DNA of 25,202 bases from Lachnospiraceae bacterium (GTDB taxonomy: Bacteria > Bacillota_A > Clostridia > Lachnospirales > Lachnospiraceae). The translations under genes and the position numbers were made by a program. The stretch spans positions 1 through 25,202 of the forward strand of contig CAAFOY010000088.1 in the NCBI GenBank assembly GCA_900764695.1, read 5' to 3'. The first letter of the stretch is position 1, and each line of letters opens with the position of its first letter. Shown piece by piece: positions 6,931 to 17,665 of the stretch. Under the pieces are notes generated by a model. It did no database searches, had not been told where the DNA came from, and saw only the letters and a program-made list of their open reading frames with translations.

Positions 6931-6950
6931 ATTTTAGGAGGTGCCGAAAG

Positions 6951-7376
6951 ATGGCAAAGAAAGTAGAAGGATACATTAAATTGCAAATCGAAGCTGGCAA
7001 AGCAACACCAGCACCACCAGTTGGACCAGCACTTGGTCAGCATGGTGTAAACATCGTTCAATTCACAAAGGAATTCAACGCAAGAACTGCAGATCAGCCG
7101 GGAATGATTATTCCAGTTGTAATCACAGTATACCAGGATAAGAGTTTTAGTTTTGTGACAAAGACTCCACCTGCAGCAGTTTTATTAAAGAAAGCATGTA
7201 ACATCCAGAGCGGAGCTGGTAACTCACTTAAAGAAACAGTTGCTACTATTTCTAAAGCAGATATCCAGAAAATCGCTGAAACAAAGATGCCGGATTTAAA
7301 TGCAGCTAGCATTGAAGCAGCAATGAGCATGATTGCCGGAACAGCTAGAAGTATGGGAATCAAAGTTGAAGACTAA
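6951..7376 (+). CDS. rplK: 50S ribosomal protein L11
   Basis: L11 binds the GTPase-associated centre of 23S rRNA and takes part in factor binding and, in many bacteria, RelA activation. From ATG 6951 the product is 141 residues, the standard length. It starts [16 protein letters not shown] and carries the proline-rich [18 protein letters not shown]. An in-frame GTG at 6903 would add 16 residues but lies inside the leader element, while AGGAGG at 6937-6942 serves the ATG at 6951. The start is therefore clear. rplA follows after 117 nt that contain a second leader element. Confidence 0.97.
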   Translation: MAKKVEGYIKLQIEAGKATPAPPVGPALGQHGVNIVQFTKEFNARTADQPGMIIPVVITVYQDKSFSFVTKTPPAAVLLKKACNIQSGAGNSLKETVATISKADIQKIAETKMPDLNAASIEAAMSMIAGTARSMGIKVED

Positions 7377-7455
7377 TTTTCGTAGATAAATAATATCGCG
7401 AACAACAAAAAGTTATTAAACGACTTATGTTGTAATTTAAAATGAATTGAGAAAT

Positions 7456-7483
7456 GTGGGAGGTTTATCCGTTATTACCACAA
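7456..7483 (+). promoter_or_regulatory. Second L1-target-type leader motif, before rplA
   Basis: The element runs from GTGGGAGG to ATTACCACAA and matches the copy before rplK in 21 of 28 positions, including both complementary ends. Its 3' end abuts AAGGAGG, the rplA ribosome binding site, so folding or L1 binding could block initiation directly. The sequence similarity is seen; the autoregulatory role is inferred. Confidence 0.6.
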
Positions 7484-7493
7484 GGAGGTTTAA

Positions 7494-8189
7494 ATGAAAA
7501 GAGGAAAGAAGTATTTAGACGCAGCTAAGTCAATTGACAGAGCAGCTCAATATGACACAGAAGAAGCAATTGCATTAGTTAAGAAATCAGCTACTGCAAA
7601 ATTTGATGAAACAATAGAATGTCACATCAGAACAGGATGTGATGGACGTCACGCTGACCAGCAGGTTCGTGGTGCTGTTGTATTACCACACGGAACAGGT
7701 AAGACTGTTAAGGTTTTAGTTTTCGCTAAGGGAGACAAGGTAGACGAAGCATTAGCAGCTGGTGCAGATTTCGTAGGCGGAGATGAATTAATTCCAAAGA
7801 TTCAGAATGAAGGATGGTTCGACTTTGACGTAGTTGTTGCTACTCCTGACATGATGGGTGTTGTTGGTCGTTTAGGACGTGTACTCGGACCTAAGGGATT
7901 AATGCCAAACCCTAAGGCTGGAACAGTAACTATGGACGTAACAAAGGCTGTTAACGACATCAAGGCTGGTAAAATTGAATACAGACTTGACAAGACAAAC
8001 ATCATCCACGTTCCAGTTGGAAAAGCTTCATTTACAGAAGAACAGTTAACAGATAACTTCAACGCATTAGTTGATGCTTTAAACAAAGCTAAACCAAGCG
8101 CATTAAAGGGACAGTACTTCAAGAGCGTAACTCTTACATCTACAATGGGTCCTGGAGTTAAGTTAAACGTTGCTAAGTTAAGCAATTAA
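7494..8189 (+). CDS. rplA: 50S ribosomal protein L1
   Basis: L1 forms the mobile L1 stalk near the ribosomal E site and in many bacteria represses translation of its own operon. The product is 231 residues, the usual size. It starts [16 protein letters not shown] and carries the family signature around [21 protein letters not shown], then the C-terminal VGKASF and [12 protein letters not shown] blocks. ATG 7494 follows AAGGAGGTTTAA. No terminator was seen after it; the rplJ promoter and leader follow directly. Confidence 0.97.
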   Translation: MKRGKKYLDAAKSIDRAAQYDTEEAIALVKKSATAKFDETIECHIRTGCDGRHADQQVRGAVVLPHGTGKTVKVLVFAKGDKVDEALAAGADFVGGDELIPKIQNEGWFDFDVVVATPDMMGVVGRLGRVLGPKGLMPNPKAGTVTMDVTKAVNDIKAGKIEYRLDKTNIIHVPVGKASFTEEQLTDNFNALVDALNKAKPSALKGQYFKSVTLTSTMGPGVKLNVAKLSN

Positions 8190-8239
8190 TTAACAAATAT
8201 AGATTAATACAATCTGATTGTTATTAATTAATAAAATTA

Positions 8240-8268
8240 TTGACAATTCAATAATTGTGTGCTAGTAT
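8240..8268 (+). promoter_or_regulatory. Promoter of rplJ-rplL
   Basis: TTGACA (8240-8245), a 17-bp spacer and TAGTAT (8263-8268) with extended-minus-10 TGC form a strong promoter. The start would be near 8275, just before the L10 leader. Confidence 0.85.
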
Positions 8269-8280
8269 GCACAAAGTGGT

Positions 8281-8396
8281 TAATACCAATTGCCGAAGAC
8301 AGTAGGTGACATTAGTCGTAAATCATAAGATGCCTACCGAGGAATAAGAATTTTTAATGACTTATACACCTCTCTGTCTAGGCAGAGAGGTTTTTA
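8281..8396 (+). ncRNA. L10 ribosomal leader RNA
   Basis: The leader carries the conserved L10-leader pieces: TACCAATTGCCGAAGACAG and AGTAGGTGAC on the 5' side and GATGCCTACCGAGG (8330-8343) on the 3' side. TAGGTG and GCCTACC pair with each other. In Firmicutes this RNA is bound by the L10(L12)4 complex and controls rplJ-rplL expression. Here the leader ends in an intrinsic terminator, which fits regulation by attenuation. Confidence 0.85.
8368..8396 (+). terminator. Attenuator terminator in the L10 leader
   Basis: ACCTCTCTG (8368-8376) and CAGAGAGGT (8383-8391) form a perfect 9-bp stem with a 6-nt loop followed by TTTT. It lies between the leader aptamer and rplJ, so the genes can be expressed only by read-through. 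Confidence 0.88.
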
Positions 8397-8460
8397 TATT
8401 GAAAATCTATTCGGCTTAATGTTTGGTTGAACCTAATTTTAATAAGGAGGCAAAACATTC

Positions 8461-8955
8461 ATGGCAAAAGTAGAAGTAAAGAAACCTATAGTAGACGAAA
8501 TTGCTGAATTACTTAACGGTGCTGCAACAGCAGTTGTAGTTGACTACCGTGGTCTTACTGTTGAACAGGACACAAAGCTTCGTAAACAGTTAAGAGAAGC
8601 TGGTGTTGTATACAAAGTATACAAGAACACAATGATTAATTTCGCTATTAAGGGAACAGAATTCGAAGGTCTTGCTGAATACTTAGAAGGACCAACAGCT
8701 ATCGCTATTTGTAAAGAAGATGCTACAGCAGCAGCTAGAGAATTAGCTAAATTCGCTAAAGACGCTGAAGCTCTTGAAATCAAAGCAGGTGTAGTTGAAG
8801 GTGTATGCTACGATGCAGCAGGAATTGCTCAGATTGCAAACATCCCATCAAGAGAAGTACTTATTTCAAAGTTACTTGGATCTATGCAGTCACCAATTAC
8901 AAACTTCGCTCGTGTTATTAAGCAGATTGCTGAAAAGAACGAAGAAGTTGCATAA
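8461..8955 (+). CDS. rplJ: 50S ribosomal protein L10
   Basis: L10 is the base of the ribosomal L12 stalk; it binds 23S rRNA through its N-terminal domain and L12 dimers through its C-terminal helix. The 164 residues are typical. Recognisable blocks are VVVDYRGLTVEQDTKLRKQLREAGVVYKVYKNT near residues 25-57 and the C-terminal helix SPITNFARVIKQIAEKNEE. ATG 8461 follows TAAGGAGGC. The gene is transcribed with rplL, 76 nt downstream, behind the L10 leader. Confidence 0.97.
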   Translation: MAKVEVKKPIVDEIAELLNGAATAVVVDYRGLTVEQDTKLRKQLREAGVVYKVYKNTMINFAIKGTEFEGLAEYLEGPTAIAICKEDATAAARELAKFAKDAEALEIKAGVVEGVCYDAAGIAQIANIPSREVLISKLLGSMQSPITNFARVIKQIAEKNEEVA

Positions 8956-9031
8956 ATCTGAATTATCAGGTTTTTATTGACTTAACAAAAGTTCAAAGAA
9001 TTAATTAATTTATTATATGGAGGATTAAACA

Positions 9032-9397
9032 ATGACAACAGCAGAAATCATTGAAGTAATTAAAGGTTTATCAGTTTTAGAATTAAACGATTTAGTAAAA
9101 GCATGTGAAGAAGAATTTGGCGTATCTGCAGCAGCAGGTGTTGTAGTTGCAGCAGCAGGAGATGCTGGAGCAGCAGCTGAAGAAAAGACAGAATTTGATG
9201 TTGAATTAACAGAAGTTGGAGCTAACAAGGTTAAAGTTATCAAGGCTGTTAAGGATGCAACAGGATTAGGACTTAAGGAAGCTAAAGAAGTAGTTGATGG
9301 AGCACCTAAGGTAGTTAAAGAAGGAGTTTCTAAGGAAGAAGCTGAAGCTCTTAAGGCAGCTCTTGAAGAAGTTGGAGCAGTTGCTACAATTAAATAA
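9032..9397 (+). CDS. rplL: 50S ribosomal protein L7/L12
   Basis: L7/L12 is the multicopy acidic stalk protein that recruits translation GTPases. The 121 residues are the standard length. The N-terminal dimerisation and L10-binding part is [27 protein letters not shown] up to about residue 32. An Ala/Gly-rich hinge follows ([19 protein letters not shown]), then the C-terminal domain with [29 protein letters not shown] 9032 follows ATGGAGG. A long terminator closes the unit. Confidence 0.98.
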   Translation: MTTAEIIEVIKGLSVLELNDLVKACEEEFGVSAAAGVVVAAAGDAGAAAEEKTEFDVELTEVGANKVKVIKAVKDATGLGLKEAKEVVDGAPKVVKEGVSKEEAEALKAALEEVGAVATIK

Positions 9398-9423
9398 TTA
9401 TCGCGAAGCTTTGAGCAAAGCGA

Positions 9424-9491
9424 CGTAACATAAAAAGAGATAGGTTCTATTATGCTTGCATAAATAAGAACCTATCTCTTTTTATGTTACG
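9424..9491 (+). terminator. Very long rplL terminator hairpin
   Basis: A perfect 25-bp inverted repeat (9424-9448 with 9467-9491; outer ends CGTAAC/GTTACG, inner ends GGTTCT/AGAACC) encloses an inner TTATGC/GCATAA hairpin. The stem contains A5 on the left and T5 on the right, so it can act in both directions. It separates rplL from rpoB, which has its own promoter. Confidence 0.9.
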
Positions 9492-9616
9492 CGGCATTCT
9501 GCGAATGCCGTGTGCTAATTGATTTGCGAAGAAAATCAATTAGAGGAACGAGCTTTAAAAAAAACAGCGAATGCCGTGTGCTAATTGATTTGCGAAGAAA
9601 ATCAATTAGAGGAACG
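9492..9616. repeat. Two 50-bp palindromic repeats between rplL and rpoB
   Basis: Positions 9501-9550 and 9567-9616 are identical 50-bp copies at a 66-bp period. Each starts GCGAATGCCG and holds the inverted repeat CTAATTGATTT / AAATCAATTAG around gcgaaga, then aggaacg. The first copy is preceded by CGGCATT (9492-9498), which pairs with AATGCCG (9504-9510). The 421-bp gap 9398-9818 holds no ORF. It contains the terminator, these repeats, an AT-rich stretch 9617-9708, and then the rpoB promoter and leader. Confidence 0.88.
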
Positions 9617-9708
9617 GCTCTTTGTCTAGCATTGGGGTAATCTCTTATATATATCGTGTGTAATTCTGCAATAAAATTAAAAAAATGGTAAAAACATCAA
9701 AAAAGTCG

Positions 9709-9737
9709 TTGACATATAGATGAGTTTATGCTAAAGT
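9709..9737 (+). promoter_or_regulatory. rpoB-rpoC promoter
   Basis: TTGACA (9709-9714), a 17-bp spacer and TAAAGT (9732-9737) with extended TGC form a good promoter. The predicted start near 9744 leaves a leader of about 75 nt. Confidence 0.8.
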
Positions 9738-9757
9738 GTAGAGTGCTTTATTGTGAA

Positions 9758-9781
9758 AATAGGGGTAATTTGCGCCCTATT
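9758..9781 (+). promoter_or_regulatory. Hairpin in the rpoB leader
   Basis: AATAGGG (9758-9764) and CCCTATT (9775-9781) form a 7-bp perfect stem with a 10-nt loop about 15 nt into the predicted transcript. No T tract follows, so it is not a terminator. It could stabilise the transcript or take part in autogenous control. Confidence 0.5.
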
Positions 9782-9818
9782 GAATGAACAAAAAGACAAA
9801 TTATAGACAAGGGGTGAA

Positions 9819-12800
9819 ATGTCGATGGAGAAAAAGAGAATCCGTCCTGTGAAATCAGGTAGAAGCCTTCGTATGAGTTATTCTAGACAAAAAGAAGTTT
9901 TGGATATGCCAAATCTTATTGAGGTACAGAGAAATTCTTATGAATGGTTCCTTAGTGATGGACTAAAAGAAGCGTTAGATGATATCTCTCCTATTGAAGA
10001 CTACAGCCAGAACTTAAGCCTTGAGTTCGTTGACTTCAAGTTATGTGTTGAAGATAAGAAGTATACGATTGAGGAATGTAAAGAAAGAGATGCAACATAT
10101 GCAGCTCCTTTAAAAGTAAAGGTTAGACTTCATAACAAGGAAACAGGTGAATTTACTGAACATGATATATTTATGGGTGATTTGCCTTTAATGACAGAAA
10201 CCGGTACATTCGTAATTAACGGTGCAGAACGTGTAATTGTCAGTCAGTTAGTACGTTCTCCTGGAATTTATTATGGTGTAAGTCATGATAAAGTTGGTAA
10301 AGAAATCTTTACATCAACTGTAATTCCTAACAGAGGTGCATGGTTAGAATACGAAACAGATTCAAATGATATATTTAGCGTTCGTGTGGACAGAACAAGA
10401 AAAGTGCCTGTAACAGTTCTTATTAGAGCTTTAGGAATAGGTACAAATGCAGAAATTATTGACTTGTTTGGCGAAGAACCTAAACTTCTCGCAAGTTTTG
10501 AAAAAGATCCATCAGAAGGATATCAGGATGGTCTTTTAGAACTCTATAAGAAGATTCGCCCAGGTGAACCTTTAAGTGTAGATAGCGCAGAATCATTAAT
10601 TACAGGTATGTTCTTTGATTCAAGAAGATATGATTTGGCTAAAGTTGGACGTTATAAATTCAACAAGAAGCTTGCATTAAAGAACAGAATCAAAGGTCAT
10701 GTACTCGCTGAAGATGTAGTAGATGCTACAACAGGTGAAGTACTTGCAAGCGCAGGTGACCGAGTAACAGAAGAAATGGCAATTAAGATTCAGAACGCAG
10801 CAGTACCAGCAGTTTGGATTCAGACTGAAATTAGAAATGAAAAAGTTCTTTCTAATATGATGGTAGATATTAATAGCTACGTTGATTTTGATTGCACTGA
10901 TTTAGGCGTTAATGAAGCAGTATTTTATCCGGTTCTTGAAGAAATACTTCAGGAAAACGATACAGAAGAAGATCTTAAGGATGCAATTTCAAGAAGAATA
11001 CATGAATTGATTCCTAAGCATATTACAAAGGAAGATATTTTAGCATCTATCAATTACTGTATGAATATCGAATGCGGTATTGGTACAGCTGATGATATTG
11101 ACCATTTAGGAAACAGACGTATCAGAGCCGTAGGCGAATTGCTTCAGAACCAGTACAGAATAGGTCTTTCAAGAATGGAAAGAGTTGTTCGTGAAAGAAT
11201 GACAACACAGGATCTTGAAGGAATTTCACCTCAGACTTTAATTAATATAAAACCAGTAACAGCAGCTGTGAAGGAATTCTTCGGAAGTTCTCAGTTATCA
11301 CAGTTTATGGATCAGAATAACCCACTGGGTGAGTTGACACATAAGAGACGTCTTTCAGCGTTAGGACCTGGTGGTCTTTCAAGAGACCGTGCCGGATTCG
11401 AAGTTCGAGACGTACATTATACTCATTATGGTAGAATGTGTCCTATTGAAACACCTGAAGGTCCTAACATCGGTTTGATTAACTCATTTGCAACTTATGC
11501 AAGAATTAATGAATATGGATTTGTAGAAGCTCCTTATAGAAGAGTTGATAAGTCAGATCCATCAAACCCAAGAGTAACAGATGAAGTTGTATATCTTACA
11601 GCTGATGAAGAGGATAATTATACAGTAGCACAGGCTAATGAACCACTTGATGAAAATGGATACTTTATCCATAACAACGTATCAGGTCGTTACAGAGAAG
11701 AAACATCTCAGTTCCCTAAGAAGAGAATTGATCTTATGGACGTTTCTCCTAGAATGGTATTCTCTGTTGCTACATCAATGATTCCGTTCTTGCAGAACGA
11801 TGATGCTAACCGTGCGTTGATGGGATCTAACATGCAGCGTCAGGCTGTTCCACTTATGACAACAGAAGCTCCTGTAATCGGTACAGGTATGGAAGCAAAA
11901 GCAGCTGTTGACTCAGGTGTATGTGTTGTCGCTAAACGTGCCGGTGTAGTTGAAAGAGCTACTTCAAAGGAAATTACTATTAAGTATGATGATAATGGAG
12001 AAAAGGAAACATATCATCTTTTGAAATTCCAGAGAAGTAACCAGGGTAACTGCTATAACCACAGAACAATCGTATTTAAGGGTGATCATGTGGAAGCAGG
12101 AGAAGTTATTGCCGATGGTGCATCAACATCTAATGGTGAAATCGCACTTGGAAAGAACCCATTAATTGGTTTCATGACATGGGAAGGTTATAACTACGAA
12201 GATGCTGTTTTACTTAGCGAAAGATTAGTACAGGATGATGTTTATACATCAATTCATATAGAAGAATACGAAACAGATGCAAGAGATACAAAACTTGGAC
12301 CTGAAGAAATCACAAATGATGTTCCGGGTGTAGGTGATGAAGCACGTAAAGACTTGGATGAAAGAGGTATCATCAGAATTGGTGCTGAAGTTCGTGCCGG
12401 AGATATTCTTGTTGGAAAGGTTACACCAAAGGGTGAAACAGAACTTACACCTGAAGAAAGACTTTTAAGAGCTATCTTTGGTGAAAAGGCAAGAGAAGTA
12501 AGAGACACATCACTCAAAGTGCCACATGGTACTTCAGGTATCGTTGTAGATGCTAAAGTATTTAAGAGAGAAAATGGAGATGAATTAGCTCCTGGTGTAA
12601 ACGAATCAGTTCGTATTTACATCGCACAGAAGAGAAAGATTTCAGTTGGTGATAAGATGGCCGGACGTCATGGTAATAAGGGTGTAGTTTCACGAGTATT
12701 ACCAGTTGAAGATATGCCATTCCTTCCAAACGGAAGACCACTTGATATCGTACTTAACCCATTGGGTGTACCTTCTCGTATGAATATTGGACAGGTGCTT

Positions 12801-13652
12801 GAAATCCACTTTAGTTTAGCTGCTAAGGTATTAGGATTTAACATTGCTACTCCGGTATTTGATGGCGCGGATGAAAATGATATTATGGATACTCTCGAAT
12901 TAGCTAATGATTATGCTAATATGGAATGGGGAGATTTCAAAGAAAAATATAATGATACATTACGTGAAGATGTAATGTCTTACCTTGAGGAACATCTTGA
13001 CCACAGAGAAGAGTGGAAGGGTGTACCAATTTCAAGAAATGGTAAGGTAAGATTAAGAGATGGTAGAACAGGTGAATATTTTGATAGCCCGGTTACAATC
13101 GGATTCATGCATTACCTTAAACTCCATCACTTGGTTGATGATAAGATTCATGCACGTTCAACAGGTCCTTACTCACTTGTTACTCAGCAGCCACTTGGTG
13201 GTAAAGCTCAGTTCGGTGGACAGAGATTTGGTGAAATGGAAGTTTGGGCGCTTGAAGCTTATGGCGCATCATATACTCTTCAGGAAATCTTAACAGTTAA
13301 GTCTGATGATGTTGTTGGACGTGTTAAGACATATGAAGCAATTATTAAAGGTGAGAATATTCCACAGCCTGGAATTCCAGAGTCATTTAAGGTTCTTTTG
13401 AAGGAACTTCAGTCACTTGCCTTAGATGTTAAGGTATTAGATGAAAATGACGAAGAAGTAGAATTAAAGGAAAGCATTGATTATGGTGAAACAAACATAA
13501 ATGCAATTATTAACAACGATAGAAACTTTAATTCAAATAAAGAAAATGCCAATGATTTTGAAAAAGCTGGTTATACAACACAGGAATTCGTTAACGAAGA
13601 ACTTCAGGCAGTTGGCGCATCAGAAGATGTTTCTAGTGACGACAACGAGTAG
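9819..13652 (+). CDS. rpoB: RNA polymerase beta subunit
   Basis: RpoB forms, with RpoC, the catalytic core of RNA polymerase. The product is 1277 residues, longer than B. subtilis RpoB (about 1190), partly through an extended acidic C-terminal tail after about residue 1215. The rifampicin pocket is [15 protein letters not shown] to [10 protein letters not shown] (489-519). Asp498, His508 and Ser513 correspond to E. coli D516, H526 and S531, so no classical rifampicin-resistance change is seen. Other family blocks are [33 protein letters not shown] and [24 protein letters not shown]. The ATG at 9819 follows AAGGGGTG; an ATG two codons later is possible. rpoC follows after 18 nt. Confidence 0.98.
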   Translation: MSMEKKRIRPVKSGRSLRMSYSRQKEVLDMPNLIEVQRNSYEWFLSDGLKEALDDISPIEDYSQNLSLEFVDFKLCVEDKKYTIEECKERDATYAAPLKVKVRLHNKETGEFTEHDIFMGDLPLMTETGTFVINGAERVIVSQLVRSPGIYYGVSHDKVGKEIFTSTVIPNRGAWLEYETDSNDIFSVRVDRTRKVPVTVLIRALGIGTNAEIIDLFGEEPKLLASFEKDPSEGYQDGLLELYKKIRPGEPLSVDSAESLITGMFFDSRRYDLAKVGRYKFNKKLALKNRIKGHVLAEDVVDATTGEVLASAGDRVTEEMAIKIQNAAVPAVWIQTEIRNEKVLSNMMVDINSYVDFDCTDLGVNEAVFYPVLEEILQENDTEEDLKDAISRRIHELIPKHITKEDILASINYCMNIECGIGTADDIDHLGNRRIRAVGELLQNQYRIGLSRMERVVRERMTTQDLEGISPQTLINIKPVTAAVKEFFGSSQLSQFMDQNNPLGELTHKRRLSALGPGGLSRDRAGFEVRDVHYTHYGRMCPIETPEGPNIGLINSFATYARINEYGFVEAPYRRVDKSDPSNPRVTDEVVYLTADEEDNYTVAQANEPLDENGYFIHNNVSGRYREETSQFPKKRIDLMDVSPRMVFSVATSMIPFLQNDDANRALMGSNMQRQAVPLMTTEAPVIGTGMEAKAAVDSGVCVVAKRAGVVERATSKEITIKYDDNGEKETYHLLKFQRSNQGNCYNHRTIVFKGDHVEAGEVIADGASTSNGEIALGKNPLIGFMTWEGYNYEDAVLLSERLVQDDVYTSIHIEEYETDARDTKLGPEEITNDVPGVGDEARKDLDERGIIRIGAEVRAGDILVGKVTPKGETELTPEERLLRAIFGEKAREVRDTSLKVPHGTSGIVVDAKVFKRENGDELAPGVNESVRIYIAQKRKISVGDKMAGRHGNKGVVSRVLPVEDMPFLPNGRPLDIVLNPLGVPSRMNIGQVLEIHFSLAAKVLGFNIATPVFDGADENDIMDTLELANDYANMEWGDFKEKYNDTLREDVMSYLEEHLDHREEWKGVPISRNGKVRLRDGRTGEYFDSPVTIGFMHYLKLHHLVDDKIHARSTGPYSLVTQQPLGGKAQFGGQRFGEMEVWALEAYGASYTLQEILTVKSDDVVGRVKTYEAIIKGENIPQPGIPESFKVLLKELQSLALDVKVLDENDEEVELKESIDYGETNINAIINNDRNFNSNKENANDFEKAGYTTQEFVNEELQAVGASEDVSSDDNE

Positions 13653-13670
13653 TAGAAGGGAGATTTGATC

Positions 13671-16600
13671 ATGACAGATAACAACATTAGTGAACAGGTG
13701 GCATTTGACAAGATTAAAATCGGTCTTGCATCACCGGAAAAGATCAGAGAATGGTCAAAGGGTGAAGTAACAAAACCAGAGACAATTAACTACAGAACTT
13801 TAAAGCCTGAAAAGGACGGATTGTTTTGTGAAAAAATCTTTGGACCTAGCAAAGACTGGGAATGTCATTGTGGAAAATATAAGAAAATCAGATATAAAGG
13901 TGTCATTTGTGACAGATGTGGTGTTGAAGTAACTAAGGCCAGCGTTCGTAGAGAGCGTATGGGTAGAGTTGAACTTGCAGCTCCTGTATCACACATTTGG
14001 TACTTCAAGGGTATCCCATCAAGAATGGGATTAATCCTTGATATATCACCAAAGGTATTGGAAAAAGTATTGTATTTTGCATCATACATTGTACTTGATC
14101 CAATGGATACAAATCTTGAGTACAAGCAGGTTTTATCTGAAAAAGAATTCAGAGAAGCTTATGAAGAATATGCAGGAAAATTCAGAGTAGGCATGGGTGC
14201 TGAAGCTATTAAAGAATTACTTGCAGCTATAGATTTGGATAAAGAAGCTGAAGAACTTAAAGCAGAGTTATTTGAAGCAACAGGTCAGAAAAAGACTAAG
14301 ATTGTTAAAAGACTTGAAGTTATGGAAGCTTTCAGAAGTTCAGGAAACAAACCTGAATGGATGATTCTTGATGTAGTACCTGTAATTCCACCTGACTTAA
14401 GACCTATGGTACAGTTAGATGGTGGTAGATTTGCTACATCAGATTTAAATGATTTATACAGAAGAATCATAAATAGAAATAACCGTCTTAAGAGACTTCT
14501 TGAATTAGGCGCTCCGGAAATCATTGTTAGAAATGAAAAGAGAATGCTTCAGGAAGCTGTAGACGCGTTAATCGATAATGGTAGAAGAGGAAGACCTGTA
14601 ACAGGTCCTGGAAACAGAGCTCTTAAATCATTATCAGACATGCTTAAAGGTAAGCAGGGACGTTTCCGTCAGAACTTACTTGGTAAGCGTGTTGACTATT
14701 CAGGACGTTCAGTTATCGTTGTAGGACCGGAACTTAAGATTTATCAGTGTGGTCTTCCAAAGGAGATGGCTATTGAATTGTTCAAACCATTTGTTATGAA
14801 AGAATTAGTAGCAAATGGAACAGCACACAATATTAAGAGTGCTAAGAAGATGGTAGAAAGATTGCAGACAGAAGTATGGGATGTATTAGAGGATGTAATT
14901 AAAGAACATCCGGTTATGCTTAACCGTGCCCCTACACTTCACAGACTTGGTATTCAGGCATTTGAACCTGTTTTAGTTGAAGGTAGAGCTATTAAGCTTC
15001 ATCCACTTGTATGTACAGCTTATAATGCCGACTTCGATGGTGACCAGATGGCCGTGCATCTTCCATTGTCAGTAGAAGCACAGGCAGAATGTAGATTCTT
15101 ATTATTGTCACCAAACAACTTATTAAAACCATCAGATGGTGCACCTGTAGCAGTTCCTTCACAGGATATGGTACTTGGTATTTACTATTTGACAATGGAT
15201 AAATATGTTGATTATTCAGATGATGAGAAACTTGTTAAGACATTAGAAAAGGCAAAAGTTTACGAAGATGAAGACAGTATCAGAAAAGAATTAAATGATG
15301 GAAAAATTGATGTTGATTCAATGATTAAATTCCATGCAGATGACAGAGTTGTAATTTGTAAAACTATTGACGTTTTAGGACGTAGCTTTAGCAATGAAAA
15401 TCAGGCAATTCTCGCATATGAAAATGGAGAAATTACTCTTCACCAGAAGATTCGTGTAAAGAGAACTGTATGCAACAATGAAGGTAAGGAAATTACAGGT
15501 GTTGTTGATGCGACTCTTGGACGTTTAATATTTAATGAAATCCTTCCACAGGATTTGGGATTTGTTAAGAGAGAAACAGATGAAGACTTCCTTAAATTAG
15601 AAGTTGGATTCCACGTAGGAAAGAAACAGTTGAAACAGATTCTTGAAAAAGTAATCAATAACCATGGCGCAACAAAGACTGCTGAAGTTTTAGATGATAT
15701 CAAGGCTATGGGTTATAAGTTCTCAACAAGAGCTGCCATGACAGTTTCAATTTCCGATATGACAGTACCTGCAGCTAAACAGCAGATTTTAGATGATGCT
15801 GAAGAAACTGTAGAAAAGATTACAAAGAACTATCGTCGTGGTTTCTTAACAGATGAAGAAAGATACAAAGAAGTAATTACAACATGGCAGAAAGCCGATG
15901 ATGAAATTACAAAAGCCCTTCTTACAGGACTTGATAAATATAATAACATCTTTATGATGGCTGACTCTGGTGCCCGTGGTTCTGATAAGCAGATTAAACA
16001 GCTTGCCGGTATGCGTGGTTTGATGGCCGATACATCAGGTAGAACTATCGAGTTACCTATTAAGTCAAACTTCCGTGAAGGTCTTGACGTTTTGGAATAC
16101 TTCATTTCAGCTCATGGTGCTAGAAAAGGTATGGCAGATACAGCGTTAAGAACAGCCGATTCAGGATACTTAACAAGACGTCTTGTTGATGTATCACAGG
16201 ATTTAATTATTCGTGATGTTGACTGTTGTGAAGGAAAGGCAATTCCATTTATGGAAATCGAAGCTTTCACAGACGGCGGTGAAGTAATTGAAAGTCTTGA
16301 AGAAAGAATTACAGGAAGATATTCTGCAGAAACAATTTATGATGCAGAAGGAAATATCATTGTAAAAGCAAACCACATGATTACACCAAAGCGTGCAGCA
16401 AAGGTTGTAGCTACAGGTGTAGACAAGGTTAAGATTCGTACAATTCTTACATGTAAATCACATGTAGGTGTATGTTCTAAGTGTTACGGTGCTAACATGG
16501 CTACAGGTCAGTCAGTACAGGTTGGTGAAGCAGTTGGTATTATTGCTGCTCAGTCAATCGGTGAACCTGGTACACAGCTTACAATGAGAACATTCCACTC

Positions 16601-17450
16601 AGGTGGTATCGCCGGAGATGATATTACACAGGGTCTTCCTAGAGTAGAAGAATTATTTGAAGCTAGAAAGCCAAAGGGTCTTGCTATTATTGCTGAATTT
16701 GGTGGAAGAGCTGAAATTAAAGAAAATAAAAAGAAACGTGAAATTGTTATTACTAATGATGAAACAGGCGAATCAAAGACATATTTGATTCCTTACGGTT
16801 CAAGAATTAAGATTCTTGACGGTGCAATCCTTGAAGCAGGTGACGAACTTACAGAAGGTAGTATAAACCCACACGATCTCTTAAAGATTAAGGGACTTCG
16901 TGCAGTTCAGGATTATATGATTCGTGAAGTACAGAGAGTTTACCGCTTACAGGGTGTAGAAATTAATGATAAGCACGTTGAAGTAATTGTACGTCAGATG
17001 CTTAAGAAGATTAAGGTTGACACAGCAGGAGATTCAGAATTCCTTCCAGGTACATCAGTTGACGTTCTTGATTTCAATGAAACAGTAGAACGTTTGCAGG
17101 AAGAAGGAAAAGAAGTTCCAACAGGTACTCAGGTAATGCTTGGTATCACAAAGGCCAGCCTTGCTACAAATTCATTCTTATCAGCAGCTTCATTCCAGGA
17201 AACAACAAGAGTTCTTACAGAAGCAGCTATTAATGGTAAGGTTGATCCACTTGTAGGTCTTAAGGAAAACGTAATCATTGGTAAATTAATCCCTGCAGGT
17301 ACAGGTATGAAGAGATACCGTTCTGTAAAATTAGATACTGATGACAATATTGCAAATGCAATAAACGATGATGATGTTTTATCATTCTCAGAAGATGAAG
17401 AAATTACATCAGAAGACGTTGTTGCGGTTAGCGAAGATACAGAAGAATAA
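13671..17450 (+). CDS. rpoC: RNA polymerase beta' subunit
   Basis: RpoC supplies the catalytic magnesium site of RNA polymerase. From ATG 13671 it has 1259 residues. An in-frame TTG at 13665 is less likely, because AAGGGA at 13657-13662 is correctly spaced for the ATG. The N-terminal zinc site is Cys 65, 67, 80 and 83. The absolutely conserved [12 protein letters not shown] (452-463) holds the metal-binding Asp 454, 456 and 458. A second zinc site is around [11 protein letters not shown], followed by [26 protein letters not shown]. The tail is acidic ([17 protein letters not shown]). It is transcribed with rpoB and ends in a composite terminator. Confidence 0.98.
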   Translation: MTDNNISEQVAFDKIKIGLASPEKIREWSKGEVTKPETINYRTLKPEKDGLFCEKIFGPSKDWECHCGKYKKIRYKGVICDRCGVEVTKASVRRERMGRVELAAPVSHIWYFKGIPSRMGLILDISPKVLEKVLYFASYIVLDPMDTNLEYKQVLSEKEFREAYEEYAGKFRVGMGAEAIKELLAAIDLDKEAEELKAELFEATGQKKTKIVKRLEVMEAFRSSGNKPEWMILDVVPVIPPDLRPMVQLDGGRFATSDLNDLYRRIINRNNRLKRLLELGAPEIIVRNEKRMLQEAVDALIDNGRRGRPVTGPGNRALKSLSDMLKGKQGRFRQNLLGKRVDYSGRSVIVVGPELKIYQCGLPKEMAIELFKPFVMKELVANGTAHNIKSAKKMVERLQTEVWDVLEDVIKEHPVMLNRAPTLHRLGIQAFEPVLVEGRAIKLHPLVCTAYNADFDGDQMAVHLPLSVEAQAECRFLLLSPNNLLKPSDGAPVAVPSQDMVLGIYYLTMDKYVDYSDDEKLVKTLEKAKVYEDEDSIRKELNDGKIDVDSMIKFHADDRVVICKTIDVLGRSFSNENQAILAYENGEITLHQKIRVKRTVCNNEGKEITGVVDATLGRLIFNEILPQDLGFVKRETDEDFLKLEVGFHVGKKQLKQILEKVINNHGATKTAEVLDDIKAMGYKFSTRAAMTVSISDMTVPAAKQQILDDAEETVEKITKNYRRGFLTDEERYKEVITTWQKADDEITKALLTGLDKYNNIFMMADSGARGSDKQIKQLAGMRGLMADTSGRTIELPIKSNFREGLDVLEYFISAHGARKGMADTALRTADSGYLTRRLVDVSQDLIIRDVDCCEGKAIPFMEIEAFTDGGEVIESLEERITGRYSAETIYDAEGNIIVKANHMITPKRAAKVVATGVDKVKIRTILTCKSHVGVCSKCYGANMATGQSVQVGEAVGIIAAQSIGEPGTQLTMRTFHSGGIAGDDITQGLPRVEELFEARKPKGLAIIAEFGGRAEIKENKKKREIVITNDETGESKTYLIPYGSRIKILDGAILEAGDELTEGSINPHDLLKIKGLRAVQDYMIREVQRVYRLQGVEINDKHVEVIVRQMLKKIKVDTAGDSEFLPGTSVDVLDFNETVERLQEEGKEVPTGTQVMLGITKASLATNSFLSAASFQETTRVLTEAAINGKVDPLVGLKENVIIGKLIPAGTGMKRYRSVKLDTDDNIANAINDDDVLSFSEDEEITSEDVVAVSEDTEE

Positions 17451-17493
17451 AAAAATCAAAAGCAATATACTTGCATTTGATAATATAAAAGAC

Positions 17494-17583
17494 AGTTCGT
17501 AACCATCCTGTCTATAAACAAAACTAAGGATTTAATTTATGAAAAAAAGAGCGCCTTAGTGTGCTCTTTTTTTGTTACGAACT
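17494..17583 (+). terminator. Composite rpoC terminator with nested repeats
   Basis: The core terminator is AAAAAAAGAGC (17542-17552) with GCTCTTTTTTT (17563-17573), an 11-bp stem with a 10-nt loop. An outer 10-bp inverted repeat, AGTTCGTAAC (17494-17503) and GTTACGAACT (17574-17583), frames it. A further pairing links ACTAAGG (17523-17529) with CCTTAGT (17554-17560) in the terminator loop. Between the rpoC stop and 17494 nothing else is seen. Confidence 0.88.
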
Positions 17584-17618
17584 ATAAAACATCTGCTGTA
17601 CGAGTGGTGATTATAGTT
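17580..17618 (+). promoter_or_regulatory. Hairpin upstream of the radical SAM gene
   Basis: AACTATAA (17580-17587) and TTATAGTT (17611-17618) form an 8-bp stem around a 23-nt GC-richer loop. It overlaps the end of the rpoC terminator repeat. Queuosine salvage genes are often under preQ1 riboswitches, but no preQ1-I or preQ1-II consensus was recognised here. No clear promoter was found in 17584-17665. Confidence 0.35.
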
Positions 17619-17665
17619 TAAATAAGTATATTATAAAGTGCTGTTTGATAAAGGAGCAATTAATT

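Noticed and set aside
6903..6950. N-terminal extension of L11 from GTG 6903
   Set aside because: The added codons lie in the leader element; the ATG at 6951 has an ideal ribosome binding site and gives the standard 141-residue protein.
11283..11375. Rifampicin-resistance change in RpoB
   Set aside because: The positions matching E. coli D516, H526 and S531 carry the sensitive residues; the Tyr in [11 protein letters not shown] is the normal Firmicutes residue.
13665..13670. TTG 13665 as rpoC start
   Set aside because: The ribosome binding site is better spaced for ATG 13671 and ATG is the stronger start codon.
17584..17665. preQ1 riboswitch before the QueL-like gene
   Set aside because: The hairpin here does not show the preQ1-I loop and A-rich tail or the preQ1-II pseudoknot consensus; only an unrelated 8-bp stem is seen.
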